A stretch of 64,000 nucleotides of DNA. It comes from Schistosoma haematobium (Eukaryota > Platyhelminthes > Trematoda > Strigeidida > Schistosomatidae). This document shows, in pieces, positions 24,410 to 34,579 of the stretch (the first letter of the stretch is position 1; each line of letters starts with the position of its first letter). The stretch spans positions 32,268,536 through 32,332,535 of the forward strand of contig NC_067198.1 of NCBI RefSeq assembly GCF_000699445.3, given 5' to 3'. The notes beneath the pieces were generated by a model. That model saw only the letters and a list, made by a program, of their open reading frames with translations. It was not told the origin of the DNA and did no database searches. Position numbers and translations under genes: made by a program.

Positions 24410-25988
24410 TCTGTACTTATGATAATCTCTTTATTATGTACCATAAATTTTGCTATGGGAAAAACCTTTAAGGAAAATAAACATTGTTACAAATGTAGTT
24501 TCAGCGATATTCTCATCTATGATATATTTAATACCCATAATTTAATTAATTCTTATTTTTGTTAATAATATGTTAAGCTCAGAAAATGCTGCAAATTCTG
24601 GTCGTTTTGTTCGAGGTTTACAGTATTCACCTTCAACATAAGTTGTAAAACTTTTATAGTAGCGTGTAAATAGATAATAAGGTTAGCATCCAAGATTATT
24701 CAATAGAAACATAAGTTAGAAAGTTTATATAGATTGGATGGAATTTAGCTATCAGTAGAATCCAGGATGTATGTTTGGTTTTATTTAAAAAAAGATTTGT
24801 CACACTTCAAATGATCCAGAAGTTTAAGCTGACTATTGAAGTAAATCTTTATCATTAAATCAGTTGATAGTTCTTCACCAATTTTATGAAGTTCATAATT
24901 TTTTTGTTTATTTGATTATTTCAAATCTATCTAATCAAGTCAAAGGAATGTTTAAAAACATTCTAAGCCTTGTAGTTATGTCGATAGATTGCATAGATTA
25001 TATTTTATGAAGATATCATTTAATGATGTAATCGTTTGATTAAAACTGATCAGATCATTTATTGATAATCTCTTTGCAGTTATTTCATGTTATAACTAGC
25101 AGTCAAAATCTTGCATACTTAAACATTTACTGAACTCCACTGATTATACTTGAGTATTCTTAGTTGACAAACATTTATCATAAAAACACGTTGAATAAAA
25201 TAAATAGTCTTATTAAACGAAAATTTCAATGAAAAAAAAAACAAGCATACCGAAATATCATGTAATGCAGTTTGTAAAGTACAATATTCATTTTTCAATA
25301 TATCAATTTCAGAGAGAGTTGAATTCCTTGTGATCTTTTGATCATTATCATTATTATCATCAACATCATTATTGTCTATATTAGTTTTATCAGCTAATAA
25401 CAATGAAATATCATTTTGATCTATTCCTAATTCTAATGATTTAGTATATCCAGTATTAATTAATGAACTAATATTAGTTTGTAATAATTTATTAGATGCT
25501 AATATCCATGATGAATCATTTTGTATTACAACTTCATGATTGATAAATTCATGGTTCTCAGATTTTTTATCTTCTACCTGATCATCATTTTTATTTATAT
25601 TAGTAGTATTAGAATTAAATTGTAAATTTATTGAAGGAAACAATGTTATTAAATGAAGTGTTTTTAATAATGCTCTCATATGATATTCAATATAAGTTGT
25701 AAATACAGAAAATAATTGATCAGATTGTTCACTTGTTATATTGGTTGATAGACCAATATTAGCATTACGCCAACATTTAATTAATTGATATTGAGTATTT
25801 TGTAATTCATACATCATATATCTTTGTAAATTAATAAGATTTTTTCTTACTAATGAACAATCTAATTCTGTACCAAGTATTGTACATACATTACGAAATT
25901 CAGCTGATATAGTATTCAGTAATTTGAATTGTTTTAAAAATTCTTCATAATCATTTGTTTCATTATTCATTGGTGAAACGGTTGTCAT
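21709..25988 (-). CDS. RGS9BP/RGS7BP-like membrane anchor protein
   Basis: Two exons on the minus strand, 25988-25251 and 22086-21709, join in phase 0 to 371 codons. The first ~110 residues read EEFLKQFKLLNTISAEFRNV, LGTELDCSLVRKNLINLQRY and a second helix ending LHLITLFP. This is the layout of RGS9BP/RGS7BP: LN....Y..LV...G...D...LRQEL, then a helix ending in FP. A long Asn/Asp-rich insert follows, then VCVTPWNVLAFPVDIE (relatives have KVNVPRW), and a C-terminal membrane helix of ~24 hydrophobic residues ending IVIFPNINK. Known relatives tether R7-type RGS proteins with G-beta-5 to membranes and sharpen G-protein signalling. Relatives are ~235-257 residues; the excess is the low-complexity insert. 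A divergent syntaxin-like protein is the alternative. Confidence 0.65.
22193..22632 (+). mobile_element. SINE family A, palindromic copy inside an intron
   Basis: Inverted terminal arms of ~60 bp: GATTGAAATCATGAGTCAAT, GAAGCTAGACCACCATGG and CACTGGACGG at the left answer CCGTCCAGTGTTCCC, CATGGTTGTCTAGCTTC and ATTGACTCATAATTTCAATC at the right. Inside are the middle domain and a very tRNA-like block (GGTTCAGTGATCTAGGTGG and AGGTCCTGGGTTCGAATCTC). The left arm holds an antisense hammerhead; in the right arm the catalytic core is deleted between CACTGCTG and CCGTCCAGTG. It lies in the intron of the RGS9BP-like gene. Confidence 0.7.
22268..22311 (-). ncRNA. hammerhead ribozyme, antisense arm
   Basis: On the minus strand: CACTG, CTGAGGA (22306-22300), stem II GTCC/GAAC with one mismatch, GAAA (22284-22281), C, loop GGCC, GTC, CAGTG. 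The same layout as the 21379 copy, with full core. It would be transcribed in the sense of the RGS9BP-like pre-mRNA, within its intron. Confidence 0.6.
23335..24115 (+). pseudogene. RTE (SR2-like) reverse transcriptase relic
   Basis: Reads FRRIWEEEQVPTDWKGGYVI, DLSTCENYRDITVLAVPGKV and KVFNRGL as the start of an RTE reverse transcriptase, then after several frameshifts and stops LDDLDFADDLVFLSHTQGQM with the catalytic FADD box. The same family as 27788-29415. It lies in the intron of the RGS9BP-like gene, antisense to it. Confidence 0.75.
24357..24407 (+). repeat. TA microsatellite
   Basis: About 25 uninterrupted TA units. The reading frame of alternating Ile-Tyr through it is an artefact. 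Confidence 0.95.
25251..25988 (-). CDS. RGS9BP-like gene, exon 1
   Basis: ATG at 25988-25986 and donor GTATGC after the codon for Ser (CATGATATTTCG). 246 codons hold the helical syntaxin-like region and the Asn/Asp-rich insert. An earlier methionine is possible only by a further 5' exon; none was seen. Confidence 0.7.
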
Positions 25989-26824
25989 ATTACAATATAA
26001 TACTTGACAATATTATTAAATTATAAAGTACAATGATGAAACGAATAGGAAAAAACAAAATGAAATGATTGAAATATTTATATGGATTTACAAAATAGGG
26101 CGTTGTTTCATCATCATCATCCTCATCATCACCATCATCAGCATTATCATCATAAATATGTTTAACTAAAGTTATAAATAATAAAGGAAATAATATCATG
26201 AAACTATACAGAAACACATTTATTTGTCATTGAAACAAATTGAACATACATTTAAATTTTCTTTCTTTTGTTCTTGAAGTTGATCTTCTTTCGTTTGTTT
26301 GTTGTTTTATTCACATGTACTTTTTTTTTTACTTTATATGTAAAGTGTTCTATTGCGAATGGGAAATGTAATTTCCTTTGAATAAAAAAAAAACAAATAC
26401 TGTTGTTTGTTTTGTTTTTTAAAGTGAATTAAATACATTAGAGTTAATCAATTCAATATGATTGGTTCTTGTTAATTATAGGCTAATTTAACAAAGTTTT
26501 TTCATTTTATAAACTGAACAGTATACTACTTATTTTGTAGTCGTCAAATGAAAAATAGATTTTTAATCAAAGTAATAGTTTCTATTTAATTGTAACATAA
26601 AATGTGAAGAGAATAGAAATACTTCATTTCATTATTACTATTAATATTATTATTATTATTACCATTATTACTATACATCCTGTAACGATTGCTTTCTAAG
26701 TGTAAATGGTAAAATGAAGCGAAGTAAAACGAACTATTAAAGAATCTAATCAAGAGTTGATGAAAATTAATGATAATTAACTATAAAAAGACCCATATTT
26801 AAAAAAAACAGTTTAATAATAGCC

Positions 26825-27060
26825 AGTAGTGGAATACAAGAAATGTATTTAATCCTATTTGGGACTCGTCAGCTGGGTGAACAATTATCACAGTGTTGAT
26901 ATTCACACTGATCGCTAATATCGAACTTTGCATAGAGATTCCTGCAATACAATAGCCATAATCAGTCAATCCACTCAGGGTGCATATGTAACAAAAAAGA
27001 AACTAATCAGTTATAGTCCTTAATATCAAAAAACGTGAAAAATTCACACCTTCACAAGTG
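26825..27060. mobile_element. SM-alpha-like SINE, degenerate
   Basis: The left end read on the minus strand gives CCAGCTGACGAGTCCCAAAT, AGGATTAAATAC and TTGTATTCCACTACTGGC. The hammerhead has CTGACGA and stem II, but GAAA has become TAAA. Further right, on the plus strand, CTAATCAGTTATAGTCCT matches the body of the copy at 27420. This is again an arm-to-arm inverted arrangement. Confidence 0.5.
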
Positions 27061-27419
27061 AAATATTGGTTTTTGTCTTTATTCATTGTTTTGACACTCA
27101 CTAAAACAGATGGGTAACAAAATGGTAACTTCATTGATTTAGTGTAATATATAATATTCTTCACTATTTAGTGGTGATTCATATGAATTTCACTTTCACA
27201 CAATTATTTTCAAATTTTGTGGATTTTTAAGAAAAATTCAGTTAAACAACATTCACGTCAAAGACATTAGAAATATAACAGTGATTAATCGTTGGGATTG
27301 TATGGTCATTAGTTTGTATCGTAAAAATAGGATGTCAGAATATATATCAACATAAAAGAGAAGACCATCCATCTTTGCTGATAATACTTGTGACTTAAGG
27401 CAATAGCGAGGTAATCCGC

Positions 27420-27690
27420 ACAGGATTCACACATGCCAATAAGAGACTGATCAGTTGCAGTCCTAAACATCATTGGGAGGATTCAAACAACCAACACAAG
27501 ATGAATTAAAACTTCACCTCACTGCATAAGCTAGTGACTATCAGAACTCAGTAGCTAAGTGGATAATGCAAACAATACTAGGTTCGAGTCCCGGAGTGAA
27601 CATCAATTCTGAGATGCAGGTACATCCAGCTGACGAGTCCCGAATAGGACGAAACGTGAGTCCTGGATTCCACTGCTAGCTACCATCCAT
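27420..27690 (+). mobile_element. SM-alpha-like SINE with intact hammerhead
   Basis: The body (AGACTGATCAGTTGCAGTCC, TCATTGGGAGGATTCAAAC) is followed by a tRNA-like promoter (CTCAGTAGCTAAGTGG as A box, TAGGTTCGAGTCCCGGAGTG as B box), the hammerhead, and the terminal CTGGATTCCACTGCTAGCTA. The order promoter-ribozyme is as described for SM-alpha elements of S. mansoni. An RTE copy starts about 100 bp downstream. Confidence 0.75.
27624..27668 (+). ncRNA. hammerhead ribozyme, SM-alpha type
   Basis: Stem I: ATCCAG (27624-27629) pairs perfectly with CTGGAT (27663-27668). Core CTGACGA at 27630-27636 (position 7 may be any base). Stem II: GTCC (27637-27640) and GGAC (27647-27650), loop CGAATA. GAAA at 27651-27654. 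Stem III is two pairs closed by the GNRA-type loop GTGA. Cleavage triplet GTC, cut after 27662. All conserved bases are present, so it should be active in its RNA. Confidence 0.85.
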
Positions 27691-27769
27691 CTTTGCCTAT
27701 AAAGAAACTTAAAGTTTGAAATAACCATGAGGTTGTTGCTAATCAGTGATATGCACTCTATTTACTTAC

Positions 27770-29415
27770 TGATAATAACAAGTCAAGATGAAATTAAAAC
27801 TCAAGAAGCACTGGACAACATCACAAAAGTTCAATACGGCATTTCTTCAGCATACTGACAAACTCAACAAATCCAAAATAGTCCTCAGCAACAAGTTCCA
27901 GGCCTTTCATGATCTACCCAATGGAGAACGAACTACTATGGAGAGCAACTGGAAGTACATCAAAGAGGCAATCACTTCAACATGTCATGAGGTCCTGGGT
28001 CACAAGAAACACCATCACAAGGAACGGATCACTGTTGATACACTGGATAAGATTCAAGAAAAAAGGAAAAAGAAGTCAGCAATCAATACTAGTCGAACAA
28101 GAGCAGAAAAAGCCAAGGCACAGGCTCAATACACAGAAATAAACAAGCAATTGAAGAGGAGCATAAGAACTGACAAACGTAAATATGTGGAAGATTTACC
28201 AATGACGGCGGAAAAGGCTGCAAGAGAAGGAAACATGAGACAATTGTATGACACGACAAAGAAACTCTCTGGAAATCGCCGCAAACCAGAACGACCAGTG
28301 AAAAGCAAGGAAGGCGAGGTAATCACCAATATTGAAGAACAACAAAACAGGTGGGTAGAACACTTCAATGAACTCTTGAATCGACCAGCTCCACCGAACC
28401 CACCCAACATCGAAGCAGCACCCACGGACCTCCCAATCGATGTTGGCCCACCAACAATTGGAGAGATAAGCATGGCCATCAGACAAATCAAGAGTGGCAA
28501 AGCAGCAGGACCAGACAACATTCCAGCAGAGGCACTGAAAGCAGACGTAGCGGCAACTGCAAGGATACTCCACATTCTCTTCAATAAGATTTGGGATGAG
28601 GAACAAGTACCAACGGACTGCAACAATCAATTGAATGGAATTCATCACTCTACATCAACTTCATTGACTACGAAAAGGCATTTGATAGCGTGAACAGAAC
28701 AACACTATGGAAGCTTCTTCGACACTACGGCGTGCCTCAGAAGATAGTCAATATCATACAGAGTTCATATGATGGATTACACTGCAAAATCGTGCATGGA
28801 GGACAGTTGACAAAGTCGTCCGAAAGAAGACCGGTGTTAGGCAAGGTTGCTTACTCTCACCCTTTCTCTTTCTCCTGGTGATCGACTGGATCATGAAGAC
28901 GTCAACATCTGAAGGGAAACACGGGATACAATGGACATCTAGGATGCAGTTGGACGATCTAGACTTCGCAGATGACCTGGCTCTTCTATCCCAAACGCAA
29001 CAACAAATGCAGGAGAAGACGAACAGTGTGGCAGCAGCCTCAGCAGCAGTAGGTCTCAATATACACAAAAGGAAAGCAGGATTCTCCGATACAACACGGC
29101 ATGGACCAATCCAATCACACTTGACGGAGAAGATTTGGAAGATGTAAGAAATCAGGAAAAAGAGCTGGAAGTGGATAGGATACACATTTGGGAAAGCACC
29201 TAACCACGTCACAAGGCGAGCCCTCACATGCAATCCGCAAGGCCAAAGGAGAAGAGGAAGACCAAAGAACACATTACGCCGAGAAATGGAAATAGACATG
29301 AGAAAAAAACAAAAATTGGATAGAACTAGAAGGGAAGGCCCAGGACGGAGTGGATTGTAGAATGCTGGTCGGTGGCCTATACTCCATTGGGAGTAACAGG
29401 CGTAAGTAATGTAAT
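27770..29415 (+). mobile_element. RTE (SR2-like) retrotransposon, 5'-truncated, internally deleted
   Basis: It starts in the linker after the endonuclease, with an intact frame at 27788-28690 (about 300 codons: basic linker, SMAIRQIKSGKAAGPDNIPA, LFNKIWDEEQVPTD). At ~28618 the frame jumps from the VPTD motif to IEWNSSLYINFIDYEKAFDS-type sequence in other frames, so part of the fingers domain is deleted. Then come KLLRHYGVPQKIVNIIQSSY, a broken palm motif, DLDFADDLALL (catalytic FADD) and [14 protein letters not shown] near the 3' end. The 3' UTR ends near GGAGTAACAGGCGTAAG. Dead, but relatively young by its long open frame. Confidence 0.8.
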
Positions 29416-29764
29416 AAAAATGATAATAACAACGGAAATACGATAAAATTATACTGTGATTAGTTAAAATAATTTAATTCACTAGTTTAAAAATTTAACT
29501 TTTTTCACATGATTATTCTAATATTTATAACTTTAATAAAGTAAGGTCATTGTTCAATTTTCCATAAAAAATCACTCCTTAAAATTTATAATCAGTAGTT
29601 TAGTTGAACTAAAATATTCAGTGAGTAATTATTTTTCTGTTCCTAATGAAATATCTTGATGTCACTATCTACTCCAATATAGTGTTGGGTGACATAAGAG
29701 CATATTGTAGAAGTACTACAAGTGGATATGTCAGAACATAATATTATTTCATGAGGTTATTGAT

Positions 29765-29920
29765 TGAAGGCCAGAGTCATGTTGGTAAAAGAAAACTTCC
29801 CGGTGGTTACCCATTCAATACTTCCGATCAATGGTTGTAGCTGTTGGGTGATATGGTCCTAAACCAATCACTGTGAGGCAGTCGACGTCATTCTCCATAC
29901 CCTTTTTAAATATTAAGTGG
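29765..29920 (+). pseudogene. RTE 3'-end relic
   Basis: Broken frames give SCW.RKLPGGYPFN, then DQWL and LGDMVLNQSL, matching the LGDMAQNRSQW end of the 20094 element. No intact frame. Confidence 0.5.
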
Positions 29921-31174
29921 GTCATCATTCTTAAACTTTTTTATCGAAGCCATTTGTTCTGCTTGAAATTTGTTTCTGATGTTTGACTTTCTGTTGCTCT
30001 CGATAATACTTTTTTCTCCTTTACTTGTTTAGGTGTTAATTCACTGTCTGTCGCTGTGTACGTGTGAGGTATAGTATTTCGAACAGACATATATTGAGCT
30101 CTTATCCTGATTATTGACTTGTTAACAAAGTACTGAGTTCAAATCAGAGAATGTAGAGCAACTGACATGAAAGCATTGAATATAGATCGAGAAATAACTA
30201 GTGAAGAACTTTCCTAATTAGTTACAATGAAAAGTATTCGTTTTCTCTAATCAGTTGAAACTATTCAATATTAAGACTGAGAATATTAGTTCAAAATAAA
30301 CAAGAAAATTTAATTAATGCTAGAAAATTAAACTTTGATCAGACTAAAAAAAATACATCAAAGATATTATTACATTAACACTAACATATGTACATCATGT
30401 GGTAGAAGACAAAGGTAATAACTAGTTAGAAAACACTTTTTAAACAATTCTCATATATTTAGTTCATAACATTGGACACTAGAAAAAGACAATTTTAATT
30501 ATCAGGGCGTATTAAGTTACTAAGGTAACAGAATAATATAAAAATTTAAAAGAAATTATTTTGAAAAATCGAATTTTTGTTTTACTCTTTAAAATAAGTC
30601 AATTTAAACACAATTGCAAACAATTAAACTATACACATATTTGCATTTGAAAATGTAACGTGTAACTCGATAATGAATACAAAGTTGAATATAATTGATT
30701 TACTCCATGTCAATCTTCAATTCTGGTCAGTTGAATAATTAAAAAAAGAGAACAATTTTTTCCTCGTTTTGATAATTATTCAGTTTCCTATTATTTCGAA
30801 AGTAGTAGTTGAAATTAACCCAGTTGGATATTATGCATATTCGTGTTAAACTCTTCTTTTTTTAATATTTGTATAGGTATTTAAAATATAAAAGAAGTAA
30901 TGGAAATGTTTACATTTAGTGTATATGATCTACAATTCATACTTATAACTGATTCATGGAAGGTATTGAAATTGTAAAACTCATACAGTTATTAATAGAT
31001 TTGCAAATCTTCTATTAATTGTCCTTTAAATCTTTCACGATTATTCCAGTTCTCAATTCCTTTATGTTTGACTTTCTGTTGTCTTCAATTCTATCTTATT
31101 AACCTTCTTTTGACAGGCATTCCATTTGTGATTGATGTTATGTGCTACTTATGTCTCTCGATATAAGTGGCATA

Positions 31175-31177
<3 letters not shown>

Positions 31178-31218
<41 letters not shown>
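31178..31218 (+). repeat. TA microsatellite
   Basis: About 20 uninterrupted TA units in intergenic sequence. Confidence 0.95.
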
Positions 31219-31220
<2 letters not shown>

Positions 31221-31449
31221 TGGAGATTTGTAATGTTTGTTTACTTTAATATCCAGGAAATTACAGACCAAAAATAATGATCCAAAAAATAAACAAACGT
31301 TTGAAGATCGCTAAAGTTATTATCAATCTTTTGATCAGTCATATACTGTTTTGAATTATTAAATAACATTGAATTGTATATATGTTTAGGAATCAACAAA
31401 TTAGAAATTTTTCTTTTGGTTGTAAAGATCAGTAAAATTTCAACAGCTG

Positions 31450-31632
31450 AGATCATGAGTCAATTGAAGCTAGACCACTATGGGAAACCTGGAAGCACTG
31501 GACGACCGTCTCGTCCTATTGTGGGACTCCTCAGCAGTGCACATCCACGACCCCGCCTCGCGGGATTCGAACCCGGGACCTATCAGTCTCGCGCCAGTCG
31601 TCTACCTAACTAGACCACTGAGCCGGCATCCA
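31450..31632 (-). mobile_element. SINE family A, minus-strand single-arm copy
   Basis: On the minus strand: GGATGCCGGCTCAGTGGTCT, B box AGGTCCCGGGTTCGAATCCC, then the hammerhead arm and AGCTTCAATTGACTCATGAT. The least mutated tRNA-like block in the window. It begins and ends sharply, without a second arm. Confidence 0.7.
31496..31540 (-). ncRNA. hammerhead with mutated GAAA box
   Basis: Minus strand: GCACTG / CAGTGC stem I of six pairs, CTGAGGA, perfect stem II GTCC/GGAC, but GAGA in place of GAAA, then CGGTC and GTC. The single core change is expected to reduce or abolish cleavage. Confidence 0.6.
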
Positions 31633-31639
31633 AATCTTT

Positions 31640-34210
31640 ACATTTCATTCAAAATTAATTCTTAAAAATGATTGTAGAACAATATAAACAATGCTAGGTG
31701 TTTATAGGTAATTGACAAGAAAGCCTAAACCTACGTTTCATGTTAGTCGGCATTTGTTAGGAAGGTTTTCTACTTCTTGATTTTTAATGATTCTCTATTG
31801 TATATCAATCCATGATAAAAACTAATCACAGATTGAACAATCTTCTCAGGTTACCTATATTAAAATGTTATTTGAGATAGTTATCACTTCTTTTAGGTGT
31901 TAACTAATAAGTGGGAGAAATTGTTAAAATACATTGAAAAATATCGATGTAAAAATACATAAATAAACTTAAATATTACTTATGGATAATTTACAGTCAT
32001 CTTCATTCATGTGTTTTTTTGCATTTCTACGATAATTGAAACATTGATACAGCAAAATAAACAGATACTGTCTCAATTATTCTACTTTTATAATTTTTAT
32101 CCAACTTTTGTTTCCTTAATTCATGGCAAACTTGAAAAAAATTCGTTTATTAACGTTGATTATGATTGCTGGTATTCAATGATACATTCGATTTGAACTC
32201 GTAATCAAGGTCATGATAAGTTATTTGTACTACTTAATTCATACTTCAACTTATCTGACTACACTCTACTAAGACAAAAAGAAATAATAACACTGTAATA
32301 ATAATCTTATATACGAACATCTAGATGGTTTTCGTCCCCAACATAATTCTACGATTGATTTCAGTGAATAGAATTGTCTTCTGTCAAATCGAAGGTGCTG
32401 AAGCTTATTCCAATCTAAGCAGTGATATTATTTGTTCATATTCTATTAGTTTTCGCTAACTTTCACAGTCCACCAAACTTTTAATGGTAAAACTAAACCC
32501 CTCGAGACGCATATATATACATCATTGTATTGTTTTCCTACTCTTCAGGTAAATCAATACACGAAATGAAGTAAAACGATAGGGTAAACACTAACACGTT
32601 CGTTTATTGGAAAAAAAATACAAGAGGAAGGAAATAAGGGTATTGTAAGGAGCAGAAGAAAAAGGCATACTTCAAGAAGAATACATCGACTATACATCAC
32701 AGTTATAATTCAATTTATAAGAAATAGAAAATAGTTGTGAGAAGTTTACAAGAAAAAGGGATAGTAACATAATATAATTAACAGAAAAAAACAAGCGCAC
32801 TTATTGTCATGGTGACTAAAGTGCATTCAAGTGAATTAAAACAGTATATGAATACATCTATGTCCAGGGAATAATCCTGTACAATTAACAGTATAAAAAT
32901 ATGGGAAACTTTGATTAAAATATTCAATCAATTAGTAATTAATCGCAGTGATTGGAAGCCAACACCTATTTTATCTTATATTCATAAGCAAGGCTTTAAC
33001 AACCAAACTATCACCAGTTTTCACACTGTAGTAACTCAGGATTGTATTATTCTTCAAGAGTTGTTAAAGCACCGAAGATTGTGGCACGAATATAAATAGA
33101 TTTATGAAAACTATAATTTACGACTTTAATTAATTCTTTGATGTATTTATTCTAAAAATGAACAATGAAATAAAACCCTCTGACTTTTGTTTATACATAT
33201 TAACTGTAAATCTACTTATACAGATTATTAAGGATACTGAATACATCCATGCCAAACTATCAGTTTATTGAAATTGTTGAGATTATAGCTAACGAGTGCA
33301 TAATCAGTTGAAAGTAACGCTTAGCTTTATTCTTAATTTATATATGAGTTGGTCTGTCTTAGGAATTCGATTAAAAATAACAGATCGTTTGTAAATCAAC
33401 GCTTTTTAAAGCTTTCTAGTTTTCAGCGCTTTCACAACTAATATTTTTCCTTGATGAATGTAAATAGCGTATCAATTAAACTTCTGCAACATTAAAATTC
33501 CATGCCTAATAGTGATTTCTTTAGGAGTGCATGTCACAACAACCTATGATCTTTAGATCCAAGTTGGGTACGAAGACAAATGTTCATCAGTGGATCGAAT
33601 GTCGATCTTTACATATAACATCTGCAGAATTTCAGTAATCTATTGATTTCAATAAAGTGGCTAAATTCCAGTTGAATGTATGCCATGAATCCACACTGTT
33701 GAGAAGTTTGAAACAGCTTATCAGTTCTTTTATTTTTCAACCGATCTTGATGAAAACAATCTTAGAACCAAATATTATTCATTGATATAATTTCCCAAAA
33801 ATACTATAATATTCACATATAGATGTATGTTGAATAATACTTAGTGATAATATGCCACGAATTGTTTTATAATTTTGTTATTAATACGTTCATCTGTCTC
33901 ACTTTGAGTTTCAGAAAAACATTTCTTTCTCATTCATTGTTAAAATAATGTATTATTTCATGTCATAAATATGGTCAAAGAGATGGTAGTGAAACACAAT
34001 GAATTAATGGTGACAGTAATAATAATAATAACAAAAATAATAAAGCATTGTTGTGCAATGCGTAATCTCATTTCATTAGGAATTAGTGATTAAAGCATTC
34101 AGTTTTCATACACCCTACAACCGACCGAATTCCATGTCGTCCTATATGATTTTTGTCTACCTGTTTCATTGCGAAAACATGGAATTGTGTACAGAAAACA
34201 TCGAAAGTAG
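31640..34210. other. no recognised gene
   Basis: AT-rich intergenic sequence. Open frames here are short and without motifs. ATA repeats occur at ~34015-34045. Confidence 0.5.
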
Positions 34211-34214
34211 GAAG

Positions 34215-34579
34215 TGTTGGGGTGATCCAGAAAACTTCTCGCAAAAGACAAGAAAGGCTCAGGAAACACTAAGAAGCACTTTATCCAATCAGCATTCACT
34301 AGAAGTTTAGCCAGAAACATCACGAAAGTAAAAAGTCACATATAGGGTTCCTGATTGGCTGATTGCTATGCTGCTTCTATGTTTAGTAGCATTTCAAAAT
34401 TTTCGGGAAACCCAAACACTTCTAAAATACTATAAAAACCCTATATTTTCTGTACTAAAACGAACCTCTGGAGTAGAGTGCTTCTCGCATATTTCGCACC
34501 TTTTCTCTCGTGTTCAGGTCGCTGTGTAGTTCTAGCTTGGGGGTTACGAGAATAGTTCAGGAAGCGAATACAGCGTTCA
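34215..34579 (+). mobile_element. LTR-like repeat with TATA box
   Basis: Starts TGTTGGGGTGATCCAGAAA and ends AGCGTTCA (TG...CA). It carries ACTATAAAAACCC at ~34429-34441 as a plausible TATA box, and TTTTCTGTACTAAAACG and TCTCGTGTTCAGG shared with the inverse copy at 12687-12989. No internal gag-pol follows, so a solo LTR is likely. No target duplication is visible. Confidence 0.5.

Noticed and set aside
24350..24565. Open frame with alternating Ile-Tyr
   Set aside because: Translation of the TA microsatellite.
24830..24900. Possible extra exon of the RGS9BP-like gene (YELHKIGEELSTDLM)
   Set aside because: No acceptor before it, and exons 1 and 2 join in phase 0 without it.
25990..26217. 75-codon frame just upstream of the RGS9BP-like start
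   Set aside because: Dominated by a CAT/ATC simple repeat read as poly-Asp; better seen as 5' flank.
28126..28626. Two long minus-strand frames opposite the RTE copy
   Set aside because: Antisense shadows of the RTE linker and reverse transcriptase frame.
31520..31632. tRNA gene candidate (also at 22470 and 39560)
   Set aside because: A and B boxes are good but the cloverleaf is incomplete and each lies inside a SINE with a ribozyme arm; these are SINE promoters.
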